A stretch of DNA of 64,000 nt from NCBI GenBank assembly GCA_038206235.1, contig JBBRBB010000001.1, positions 223,886 to 287,885 on the forward strand, in the 5' to 3' direction. A model generated the notes under the pieces. The model did not search any database, was not told where the DNA came from, and saw only the letters and a program-made list of their open reading frames with translations. Position 1 is the first letter of the stretch. Each line of letters opens with the position of its first letter. The stretch comes from JBBRBB01 sp038206235 (lineage in GTDB: Bacteria > Bacteroidota > Bacteroidia > Chitinophagales > Chitinophagaceae). This document shows, one piece after another, positions 16,686 through 24,928 of this stretch. The position numbers and the translations under genes are program-made.

Positions 16686-17277
16686 AATTTTTGATTTTAG
16701 AAATATAAAGCAAATTTCTGACCAGAATTTAGTAAATAATATATTGAATGTTTTAAAAGGGATAGATTAGGTTAAGGGCATCACAATAAAATATTTCTAC
16801 ATGCTGCAGTTTAAGTATTACCCCAAGTTTCATAAACTCCTAATAGAAGAGATAGCGCTGTATAAAAAAAATCATTTTATCTTGTCTTTATCTCTACTAC
16901 TACTTGTTTTTCCTTTTGATTTGTCTGAGGTTTGAGAAGACTTGCCCTCATTGTTATCAGACATGTTGAAATTTTTACAACGAGAATTTTTCAAACTATT
17001 GCTTAATGAATCAATGAATCCGTACTTGATTAGTTTTTTAATCTACCACCAAATAAAATGACTCTGATTATTTTTCCTTCGGAAACAGAGAACAAGAAGA
17101 CCGATTTCCGGCAACACATCAAGAGTCTTGTTAGTAAGCCTGATGTCGTTGCTCAATCGCAGGAACGAATCTTTTCTTTGCCATAATACAATTGCATTTC
17201 AGTAAAATATTTCAACTCACCTAAGTACTGCAACATCAAAGCTTACTATAAGAACCAATCTTTTCTTTTTTTATAGG
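16686..17277. other. Intergenic region with little content
   Basis: This stretch of nearly 600 bases holds one possible 30-codon minus-strand ORF (16872-16964). The right part, towards 17277, precedes the beta-barrel remnant and may contain its unrecognisable upstream portion. No RNA gene or repeat was seen. Confidence 0.4.
16872..16964 (-). CDS. Possible very small Ser/Lys-rich protein
   Basis: A 30-codon frame starts at ATG (16964) and encodes MSDNNEGKSSQTSDKSKGK and then more Ser, Arg, Lys and Asp. The composition resembles the small hydrophilic protein at 45122-45325 (MSSEKSKTSNGKDS). There is no other evidence that it is expressed. Confidence 0.25.
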   Translation of the reverse strand: MSDNNEGKSSQTSDKSKGKTSSSRDKDKIK

Positions 17278-17688
17278 CATACTATTAATGCTGTAGACCC
17301 CGGCTATAATTCGCATAGTTTTAATTACCGGTTAAATATGAATGCCGCCTATCAATTCGCTGATAATTTTGCTGCTGAATTTTTTGGCAACTTTAATTCG
17401 CCCCGGCACGAAGCACAGGGCAATTACCCATCTTTTATCTCGTACAGTATTGCATTACGCAAACAATTTTTTGATAAAAAAGCGAGTTTAGCTCTTACAG
17501 CCACAAACCCATTTAATGAATATGTAAATCAACGGATTTTTTTATTCGGTCCCAATTTTACAGCAAGCAGTCTTCGTAAAGTGCCTTTTCGCTCCGTCGG
17601 TATTAATTTTAGCTGGAAGTTTGGTAAATTAGAATTTAAGAAGGAGAACGAGGAGAATAACGAACCTGCTACTCCGCCGGTTGAATAA
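17278..17688 (+). pseudogene. C-terminal remnant of an outer-membrane beta-barrel (TonB-receptor-like) protein
   Basis: This open frame encodes the last ~135 residues of an outer-membrane barrel: HTINAVDPGYNSHSFNYRLN, NAAYQFADNFAAEFFGNFNSPR, SIALRKQFFDKKASLALTATNPFNEY and a final FSWKFGKLEFKKE strand. That is the usual C-terminus of the Bacteroidota outer-membrane beta-barrel family (PF14905-like), whose members have 700-900 residues. No plug, CarboxypepD_reg domain or signal peptide lies upstream, so the gene is decapitated. The cause (deletion or rearrangement) is not visible. Confidence 0.7.
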
Positions 17689-17949
17689 AATTCAATCCTT
17701 GTGGGGTAAAAGTTTTACACCATGAGAAAAAAGAAAAAGACGGTAGCGAAAAAGTTTTATACGATAGGGAAAAGAAAAAGATATTCGTGTAAAAATTTTA
17801 GGCGATAAGAAGGTTTACTTTCACTTGCACACAATTTAAGAAAAAAAGCTGCTTGAAACTGACTTTTTGCTGCAACTAATCCATACATACTTCTTAAAAC
17901 AAATCTCCCGGTAAACTCAAGTGAAATTGTATAAGTATTTTATATCAAT
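17689..17949. other. Intergenic region after the barrel remnant
   Basis: Lysine-codon-rich, A-rich sequence with no credible gene. The short plus-strand ATG frame at about 17722 runs through basic codons and stops soon after; it looks like decayed or random sequence. Confidence 0.35.
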
Positions 17950-17984
17950 AAAAAAACCGCCTCATCTGTTTATGAGACGGCTTC
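17950..17984 (-). terminator. Rho-independent terminator of the subtilisin-like gene
   Basis: On the minus strand GCCGTCTCAT, a short loop and ATGAGGCGG are followed by a run of T. It lies 24 bases beyond the stop codon at 18008. Confidence 0.85.
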
Positions 17985-18007
17985 AATTATTTCTGTTTCT
18001 GTTTTTA

Positions 18008-19381
18008 TTAAAACCCGCTCACATTAAGCCTGCCGCCGGTAATACACTTACCATTCAATGAAGCTGTGGCAATAACACTGTTTAATATTGCTGCTTTAAT
18101 ATCAGCAGCAGTTGCAGTTGGATGTGTGGAAGCATATAGCGCAGCAGCGCCTGTTACATGCGGTGTAGCCATAGACGTTCCATCGTAAGACCCATATTTT
18201 GATGTATTGTTTATCCCCGGCAAAGTGGAAAATATACCAGAGCCGGGTGCACCCAAATCAACACTTGTTGCTCCGTAATCAGAGAAGCTGCTCAAAGCGC
18301 CTGTTTTAGTGATAGATGCTACGGCTATTATATTGGTATTGGTATAGCTGGACGGATAATGCGGGCTATTATCGTTGTTTTTACCATCATTGCCTGCAGC
18401 GGCTACAAACAAAATATTTTGTGTATTAGCCCTTTCAATTGCATTTTTTAATGACTGGGAAAAACCGCCGCCACCCCATGAATTATTAGTAGCAACTAAC
18501 TGCAGGCTATGCCTTGTTTTAAGATCAGTAATATAATCAACTGCTTTAATAGCATTGGCAGTTGTGCCGCCACTATTACCGAGAAATTTTGCACTTATAA
18601 TTGTTACACTCCAATTTACTCCTGCAACGCCTTTACCATTACCACCTACTGCGCCAATAGTGCCTGAAACATGTGTTCCATGGTCATCCTGTGTACCATC
18701 GAATGTTGTGTTATTATTGCCATTAAAATCCCATCCATGTATATCGTCTTTATAACCATTTCCATCATTATCAATTCCATCAACAGGGTCAAAAGGATTT
18801 GTCCATACATTGCCTGCTAAATCTTCATGTGCATACATGGCGCCTTCGTCAATTACACCTACAAAAACACTTGAAGAGCCTGTATGTCCCACTGCCCATG
18901 CTTCTGCAGCCTGACTGCCGTACTGGTTTGCCGGCGAAGATGCATCGCCATACATACCCCACAATTTTCCAGTCGTAAAATAAGTGTCATTACTTAGTAC
19001 ATTATGCTGATAAATATAATTGGGCTCTGCATACACTACTTCCTTAACTGATTTAAAATTGGTAATGGCATCCTGTACATTGCCGGGAACGCGGAGCAGA
19101 TAGATGCCTTCATTGTCGCCTGCATGTTGCATAGCTTTGGTCAAAAGTCTTTCACGGATGCTGCCATTTGCAAGGGCAATAATTTTAGCTTTCAGGTCAT
19201 TTGCAACACCTGACTTGAATTTTAATAGAACTTCATTGGCTACATAATTTGAATTAGCGTTAGGGGCTACAACTTTATCGCTGCTTTCTGTGCTAATGGT
19301 GCTTTGGTTGGGGTTAATGTCTTTTTTGCATCCTGTCATTAAAGCAAGTAACAGAAGTGCGTGCAAGGTAATTTTTTTCAT
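18008..19381 (-). CDS. Subtilisin-like (S8) serine protease lipoprotein
   Basis: This 457-residue lipoprotein has the lipobox LMTGC (Cys18). Residues 45-125 form an inhibitor I9-like prodomain (YVANEVLLKFKSGV...VKEVVYAEPNYIYQ). The S8 domain follows with Asp178 in VGVIDEG, His234 in DDHGTHVSG, oxyanion Asn331 in VAAAGND and Ser403 in GTSMATPHVTG, so the triad is complete. DGIDNDGNGYKDDIHGWDF after the Asp is typical of the cell-envelope S8 group. No C-terminal sorting domain is present. It probably acts at the cell surface or in the periplasm, degrading proteins or processing neighbours. Confidence 0.9.
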   Translation of the reverse strand: MKKITLHALLLLALMTGCKKDINPNQSTISTESSDKVVAPNANSNYVANEVLLKFKSGVANDLKAKIIALANGSIRERLLTKAMQHAGDNEGIYLLRVPGNVQDAITNFKSVKEVVYAEPNYIYQHNVLSNDTYFTTGKLWGMYGDASSPANQYGSQAAEAWAVGHTGSSSVFVGVIDEGAMYAHEDLAGNVWTNPFDPVDGIDNDGNGYKDDIHGWDFNGNNNTTFDGTQDDHGTHVSGTIGAVGGNGKGVAGVNWSVTIISAKFLGNSGGTTANAIKAVDYITDLKTRHSLQLVATNNSWGGGGFSQSLKNAIERANTQNILFVAAAGNDGKNNDNSPHYPSSYTNTNIIAVASITKTGALSSFSDYGATSVDLGAPGSGIFSTLPGINNTSKYGSYDGTSMATPHVTGAAALYASTHPTATAADIKAAILNSVIATASLNGKCITGGRLNVSGF

Positions 19382-19480
19382 TTTTTGTATTTTATGGTGT
19401 AATTAAAAAAACAATTTGGCAAGGTAATGATTTTGTTTAATTCAAAATATTTTTGAGTACTGTTTCTTGCAAATGAGTCT

Positions 19481-19972
19481 TCAACGATTTTTTTTATTTA
19501 CCCTTCGCTTTATAATCATAGATTCCTTCCATGCAAGCCAGCAAAGAAGAATATCGAATAATGTAAAAATGAGCAGCAAATTAGAATAAGTGATTGTATA
19601 GCGGTATACCTGATATAATACGAAAACGCCAAGAATTATTATAAACGCATGATATGCCCATAACTTTTTTTTGATTAAACCAATTATCAAAAACAGCTTA
19701 ATTACTCCATGGCTTATCAAATAAAAAACAGCAAACGATTTTCCGTTGACGGATAAATGTTGCCCAATTTGAAGCAGAGATTGTGATATATAATCATGCG
19801 GATTTTCAATTAATTCCTCACGGGTATATTTTTTAATTAATCTTATAAGAGAAGCGTTACTTACAAACCAAAGTATAATGCCCGCTGCTAACTCTAATAT
19901 TCCCTGGATGCTTTTAATTATAACACTTATCTTAAACGCTTTAGTGATTCTTTTTTCTGAAGTATTTGACAT
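19481..19972 (-). CDS. DUF2127 membrane protein
   Basis: This 163-residue protein has four predicted transmembrane segments. It carries the DUF2127 pattern: an N-terminal IKSIQGILELAAGI helix and the central HYISQSL-type loop with GQHLSVNGKSFAVFYLISHGVIKLFLIIGL. I chose the start at MSNTSEK (19972); an in-frame ATG at 19987 adds five residues. The function of DUF2127 is unknown. It lies 100 bases upstream of the S8 protease gene on the same strand. Confidence 0.75.
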   Translation of the reverse strand: MSNTSEKRITKAFKISVIIKSIQGILELAAGIILWFVSNASLIRLIKKYTREELIENPHDYISQSLLQIGQHLSVNGKSFAVFYLISHGVIKLFLIIGLIKKKLWAYHAFIIILGVFVLYQVYRYTITYSNLLLIFTLFDILLCWLAWKESMIIKRRVNKKNR

Positions 19973-20085
19973 TTTACTCTCTTGCATTTGATGGTTCTTG
20001 TGCCCAACAAATAATTATAGTTTGAAGCATCATTAAAATCCTGGAACTCTTTGTTGGTGACAGCCAATAAAAAGATTGCTCTCTA

Positions 20086-21633
20086 TTATTGCACTGCTGG
20101 CAAATTATTTTTCCACCCTTTTAAACGGTATATATAAAAATCATGCGCCGGTTTATTACCTCTTACTATTTTAATGTCGGCTGCAGAATCTATCTCCTTA
20201 TAGTAATTGTGGTATTGCCGATGTACATCATATAATTCATCTGAAGGCTCAATGCAATATGCGCTTGTAAAATTCACTTTGTCTTTACGCCTTGCATTCA
20301 TCCACATATATTCATGCAAATTATTCATCTCGCCCAAACCTATCATTTCAATAGCAAGCTGTCTGCAGAAATAATATTCCTGGTGCGCTCCCCACCATTT
20401 GTAGCAAACAACCGGCGAACCCTTTGGCATTATTCCTTTATTTATATCGCTTTGATAAAGTGAATCAAATTGTTTGCCTGCTTGTTGCCATCCGTACATG
20501 TCTAAAGTAAGATCTCCTGTACCAAGGTCTTTAGCGGATTTACTTCCAAAATTTCCGGGGTAATAATGAATGGCAAGTGTGCATACAATCAGGAACGCAA
20601 CAGAACCTGCAACGCTTAAATAAAGAGATTTGGGGCATGTTGATGTTTTATTTCTTATGCTTAACCAAATGGCTGCAAGGGGTATTAGCGTTACATAAGC
20701 AGGTCCGCTCCAATGCGGCAAGGTACCATCCCTGTAAAGTGAAATAAAAAGAATAATTGAAGCCAGCAGCAAGCCAATAAAATTGCATATAGTTAAGGCA
20801 GCCAGTCTGTTCATTTTATGACGGCGCCAGGAAAAGAGCGCAAGAAAAATCACTACAACATTAAATGGATTATTTATCAGCAGTTGACCACAGGCTTCTC
20901 TTAAAAAACTATACCAGTTTCTTGCGAATCCGGAAATATCAATGCGTTGACTGTTGAAGCTGTAGGTTACAAAATTATTTTGAATATTCCAGATAAGAAT
21001 GGGAGTTGAAATAGCGAAGCTCAATATCAAAGCAATATATAGCCGCGGGTTGGCAAGCCAGCTTCTTTTATAAAATAAAATATACAAACCCAAACCCATC
21101 CATATAAAAACTCCATGCACTTTGCTCATGATACATAAGCCGGAACCAATTCCAAATATGAGCCAGTTTAACCAGTTCTTCTCATCCATTGTTATCTTTG
21201 CAATCATCCACAAGCTCAAAGTCCAAAAAATCATTTGGGGAGAATCAGGTATAATAAAAATGCCTGCTGTAATACCGGCATAGAACGAGGCATTGTATAA
21301 ACAGGCGGCAAACCAGCCGGCTCTTTCCGTACTTAAAACCGTTACACATTTATAGATGAACCAGGTGGATAAAGCGCATCCTGCAACGCTGCCTAATCTT
21401 AAAAATCCTGCATACTGCTGAAGTGATAAATTAAGTGTGAACAACCTTATCCAAACCGCCACCATTGGAGGATGATCAAAATAATTCCATTTTAACTGCT
21501 GGCTATAGAGCCAGTAATAAGATTCGTCATTTCCAAGCTCAACAGTAAAGGCTATAATAAGCCTGATAACAGAAAAAGCTATCATCAATAAAAAAACTCT
21601 TTGCCGATAAGACCAACCGGTTGAGGCTTTCAT
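20086..21633 (-). CDS. GT39-family (ArnT/PMT-like) glycosyltransferase
   Basis: This 515-residue integral membrane enzyme belongs to the polyprenyl-phosphate-sugar dependent GT-C glycosyltransferases. The first loop has the signature ELGNDESYYWLYSQQLKWNYFDHPPM (acidic residues and Asp-His-Pro-Pro), followed by about ten transmembrane segments. A soluble C-terminal part of about 130 residues starts near DLTLDMYGW. Such enzymes transfer a sugar from undecaprenyl phosphate to lipid A or protein on the outer leaflet. The neighbouring GtrA gene fits a polyprenyl-linked sugar pathway. The acceptor is unknown. Confidence 0.8.
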   Translation of the reverse strand: MKASTGWSYRQRVFLLMIAFSVIRLIIAFTVELGNDESYYWLYSQQLKWNYFDHPPMVAVWIRLFTLNLSLQQYAGFLRLGSVAGCALSTWFIYKCVTVLSTERAGWFAACLYNASFYAGITAGIFIIPDSPQMIFWTLSLWMIAKITMDEKNWLNWLIFGIGSGLCIMSKVHGVFIWMGLGLYILFYKRSWLANPRLYIALILSFAISTPILIWNIQNNFVTYSFNSQRIDISGFARNWYSFLREACGQLLINNPFNVVVIFLALFSWRRHKMNRLAALTICNFIGLLLASIILFISLYRDGTLPHWSGPAYVTLIPLAAIWLSIRNKTSTCPKSLYLSVAGSVAFLIVCTLAIHYYPGNFGSKSAKDLGTGDLTLDMYGWQQAGKQFDSLYQSDINKGIMPKGSPVVCYKWWGAHQEYYFCRQLAIEMIGLGEMNNLHEYMWMNARRKDKVNFTSAYCIEPSDELYDVHRQYHNYYKEIDSAADIKIVRGNKPAHDFYIYRLKGWKNNLPAVQ

Positions 21634-21753
21634 CTATAGTATAAAATTTATTTCGCAGCTCATGAAAACTTCATCGTTCGCAACTCAACTTTTGCAGCAA
21701 TCTTATAACAGTGCTTATTATAATGATGAAATAATCCTTTGCAATAGTTCTCA

Positions 21754-22140
21754 TCAATGTGCATTATTAAAAGTAATATAATTATTCAGTAAAAAATTCC
21801 ATAGAAAAACTACCAAAACTGCAACCGCTTTCGCTACATAAAAGTTTGCGTGTAATTTCTTAACAAGTATCATTATCACACTGCTATTAAGCAGTAATCC
21901 GCTTAGGGAAATAATAGCGAAAAGAAAAAATTTTTGTGAGGTGAAATAATCACTGAATGTCCAATAAGTATTTAAAATGAAGTTTGAAACAACGGCACAG
22001 ATAAAACCAACAGCATTCGCCAGATATTTATTAATATGAAGTCTTTCCTTTAATAAAAATGTGAGAGCGAAATCAATCATCAAACCTGTGCAGCCAACTA
22101 GTCCGAATTTTAAAACCTTTGTAAGATCCGGAAATTTCAT
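21754..22140 (-). CDS. GtrA-family membrane protein
   Basis: This 128-residue protein has four transmembrane segments. The GtrA signature is KFGLVGCTGLMIDFALTFLL near the start and NYITFNN at the C-terminus, with NFILNTYWTF in the middle. GtrA proteins are thought to help flip or deliver undecaprenyl-phosphate-linked sugars. The start MKFPDL was preferred because the longer frame adds a non-family N-terminus. It lies directly upstream of the GT39 gene on the same strand, which fits a shared role in envelope glycosylation. Confidence 0.85.
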   Translation of the reverse strand: MKFPDLTKVLKFGLVGCTGLMIDFALTFLLKERLHINKYLANAVGFICAVVSNFILNTYWTFSDYFTSQKFFLFAIISLSGLLLNSSVIMILVKKLHANFYVAKAVAVLVVFLWNFLLNNYITFNNAH

Positions 22141-22239
22141 TCTTTGTTTGATATTTGTATGGATACAAAATTGAAAGAAAGGGTTGGCTATGCAAAAGAA
22201 AAGTTGAGAAAATGGAAAGCCATGCGTTAAACACATAAA

Positions 22240-22270
22240 GAAGCGCCAGGCCTTAAGACCCGGCGCTATT
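22240..22270 (-). terminator. Rho-independent terminator after the 22292 gene
   Basis: On the minus strand AGCGCCGGG, a TCTTAAG loop region and CCTGGCGCT form a stem followed by TTCTTTATG. It lies about 20 bases beyond the stop at 22292. Confidence 0.75.
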
Positions 22271-22291
22271 GAATAATATTTATTTATTTAA

Positions 22292-23097
22292 TTAAGGATA
22301 GGTGATTTTTACAAGCTCTTCATGCTCTTCACCTCCAACATTTAATATAGTTGAGATGTTGCCAATACCAGGAGCATAATACTTATTTTCTATTACACCG
22401 GGATCCAGCCTTGTAGTTTCTTCTGTTACCACGCAATTTGCATAAGTGCCCAGTTGAATAGTATTAGTACTATTTACACTAATTACTTTTGCCTTGTCTT
22501 CTGCTGAGTCTTTCAGGTATTCCTGCCGATAGATTTGTCCAATATGCTGTTCGGGATGTGCAAGCATAATAAGACCAGGTACAGCGCCGTTCACGCCTCC
22601 TTCCCAGGAGCCTGTGGTAACCCATGTTCCATTCACCAATTTTTTTGTATCCTCACCAAAATACCACACATTACCTTGTTTATCCTGTGCATACCAGTCG
22701 TAAGTGTCTTCTATTAGGGTGCCTTTTTCTTTTACTACATCATGCACTACCTCGCAACAAACGCCAAGAATAACCTTGGTATCATAAGTAACATCTATTT
22801 TAATGTTTTCAACGGCTGAATGGTTCCCTTCCTGAAAAACCTGAACGTAATAAAAAGAAGTGCCCGGCACTAAAGGAAAGTATGGGTTATCAATTCCTTT
22901 TACAAAATCTGAAGGGTCAATATGACGGCGTTGCTGATCTGCAGCCCTGGATGATGCATTCGTAATATTTGTTGCATCTGTCAGGTTTTGAGAAGCAGTA
23001 TCGAAGGATACGCAGATGACTGATACGATTCTTTTTTGCATGCTGATATAATGCTTATAACGCATGCCATCAAAGTGATGATTTGTTTTGTTTTCAT
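22292..23097 (-). pseudogene. Frameshifted lipoprotein gene, HIDPSDFVKGIDNPYFPLVPGT family
   Basis: The domain in the main frame is closely related to the lipoprotein at 4812: HIDPSDFVKGIDNPYFPLVPGT, YDWYAQDKQGNVWYFGEDTK, EGGVNGAVPGLIM and ENKYYAPGIGNI. Its proper lipoprotein signal peptide (MKTKQIITLMACVISIISAC, KKES) starts at the ATG at 23097, but lies in another frame. That frame stops at TGA (22983-22981). The two frames overlap around 22985-23030, in the Ser/Thr-rich linker. One inserted or lost base there would join them. The main frame alone would start with MRYKHYISMQKRIV, which is not a signal peptide. It may be a pseudogene, a sequencing error, or a phase-variable gene. Confidence 0.75.
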
Positions 23098-23274
23098 TTT
23101 TTTAATTTTTATTTTGATTAGATAAATGCAATTACAACAGACAATCAAAAATGCTTTTACAATAATAATAGCAGCATAATGATTTCTCTTTTCGCGACCA
23201 ATGGATTCTTTTTTTTTCTGAAAATAATATCCGCACAAACTCGAAATAATTTGTGATGCTGAGAAAAGAAATAA

Positions 23275-23658
23275 CTAATCTGCAGGTGGATGAAAAATGT
23301 TACCGATGTAGCAGAAGCAGTAAAGCTTATCTCTGTAATTTATCTGATTGAGATTTTGCAAAATGAATTTTGCAGGCTCCAATTTTGTTTGAAGCGTTAA
23401 CAAGTAAAGCTGCTCCTGCATATTGTTTAACTGTGAGGGGAAATGTGCTTTTTTATTATACAAAGTTTGATGTTCATCAAATAAGCAATTATTTTTTATC
23501 AAAACATCGGTGCTGAAATCAACCTGCATCCCATTATTATCCTCCGTTACTTTGCAGTGCTGATAAGCTTTTGGCAAAAGAGATAAATCCCGAAAGGAAA
23601 AATAAATAATTCCAGCCCAGAAATAAGTAAAAAGCAATATGGTAGTTAGTCGTCGCAC
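23275..23658 (-). CDS. Hypothetical protein with N-terminal membrane segment
   Basis: The 127-residue product has an N-terminal hydrophobic segment (TTILLFTYFWAGIIYFSF), which could be a signal anchor. A hydrophilic region follows with several Cys residues (QHCKVTED, NNCLFDE, YCFCYIG). I recognise no family. It has a perfect CCAACC-N16-CATCT element about 150 bases upstream on the same strand, which links it with the other exported proteins of this window. Confidence 0.5.
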   Translation of the reverse strand: MRRLTTILLFTYFWAGIIYFSFRDLSLLPKAYQHCKVTEDNNGMQVDFSTDVLIKNNCLFDEHQTLYNKKAHFPSQLNNMQEQLYLLTLQTKLEPAKFILQNLNQINYRDKLYCFCYIGNIFHPPAD

Positions 23659-23813
23659 AAATTTTAAAAATTAAACTTTATAAATTCATATTTCATTGCC
23701 ATGCAATTTCCCTATGAAAAATCGAATTTCCCAGTCAAGAGCTACGCAGGTTTTAAAAACCTGCGTAGGTTTATACGAGTCTGCAATTTCATGTTTGGGG
23801 TATTACGTATAAT

Positions 23814-23840
23814 AGATGAAGTGAGTAAACAAAAGGTTGG
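23814..23840 (-). promoter_or_regulatory. CCAACC-N16-CATCT promoter-like element upstream of the 23275 gene
   Basis: On the minus strand CCAACC (23840-23835), exactly 16 bases, then CATCT (23818-23814) and ATTATA. The nearest start codon downstream is at 23658. Confidence 0.65.
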
Positions 23841-23894
23841 GATTACTAAAGAAAATTTTGAAATGATTTGCAAATAGCTTTGAAGAATTTAAAA

Positions 23895-24767
23895 TTATAT
23901 GATCCTGTAATTACGAAAGCTGAATAATCTTTTTCCTGTTTTTTTTTCTATTGTGTGAAGAATTTTGTCTTTAAAGCTGAATTGTTTTTTTGAGACATCA
24001 ATATCCAGCTCCCAATTTTGCTGTTGTATGCGCTTCTCCATAACAGCCGGGTGTGTGCCGGTGAATTTTTTCAAAGAATCAAAATCATCATAATTAAATA
24101 TATCTTCTGATTGCAAAATTTTTTGCCTCTCTTCTGTATCATCGTTCCAAAACCTGCTTACATTTTTCATTTTCATTTTCATCTGCTTTGGGCTTTTAAC
24201 CCAGCCATAATGGTACATGTATGCATCAATTGGCTTTACCAATAATTTTTTATTAACCATTCTAAAACCCTGTGCATCTCTGTAAGCGGTAATTGATTTA
24301 TCATTACGAATTATTCTTACTTCATGGCTGTACCATCTGCGGCTATCGCCAACATAATCGTACGTGCCATAAAAATGGAGGTACTTAAATAATAATCCCT
24401 GAACGCGTTTATCATCTTTATATTTTTTGCATGCTTCAAGAATTGCAGTGTAATATTTTTCATGCACTGCCTCATCAGCCTGAATATAAAAAGCCCAATC
24501 GCTTGCTTCATCAATTAAATTAAATGCTTTATCAGTTTCAACTGCGAGCACTTTGCCGCCGCTTCTTAATTCTTTATTCCAAACTGAATGCTGAATTTTT
24601 AATTTATCATTCGTGATTGTTTTAATAAGATGTTCAGTACCATCTTCGCTATCACCAATCAACACTATCATTTCATCAACCACAGGCAGAATAGATTCAA
24701 TGGCTTCAACAATTGGGTAATCGTTGAGCACTGCATTTTTAATAATTGTGAAACCGCTTATTTTCAT
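23895..24767 (-). CDS. Family 2 glycosyltransferase
   Basis: This 290-residue cytoplasmic GT-A glycosyltransferase has an N-terminal MKISGFTIIKNAVLNDYPIVE with VVDEMIVLIGDSEDGT, the nucleotide-sugar binding start. WAFYIQADEAVHEKYY contains the D-x-D-like metal site (QADE). The start MKISGF is conserved in this subfamily, so the first 13 codons of the longer frame were dropped. It is unlinked to the other sugar genes except by position. Donor and acceptor are unknown. Confidence 0.8.
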   Translation of the reverse strand: MKISGFTIIKNAVLNDYPIVEAIESILPVVDEMIVLIGDSEDGTEHLIKTITNDKLKIQHSVWNKELRSGGKVLAVETDKAFNLIDEASDWAFYIQADEAVHEKYYTAILEACKKYKDDKRVQGLLFKYLHFYGTYDYVGDSRRWYSHEVRIIRNDKSITAYRDAQGFRMVNKKLLVKPIDAYMYHYGWVKSPKQMKMKMKNVSRFWNDDTEERQKILQSEDIFNYDDFDSLKKFTGTHPAVMEKRIQQQNWELDIDVSKKQFSFKDKILHTIEKKTGKRLFSFRNYRII

Positions 24768-24928
24768 TCTCCTCAATGGTGTTTCGTTAATAAATTGTTT
24801 CCCCAAATTAATTCAAAGGATAACGCATATCCCCATTTGTTATTAAATAATCTTCTCTTGTGAAACAATGGTCTGATATTATTTCCTACTTTGCGTAAAT
24901 TAATTTTTTCACCAAACTACCCCATATT

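Noticed and set aside
22161..22187. CCAACC half-site (minus strand) in front of the GtrA gene
   Set aside because: The half-site lies at the right distance, but the second half reads TATCC (three of five bases match CATCT). Too weak to call.
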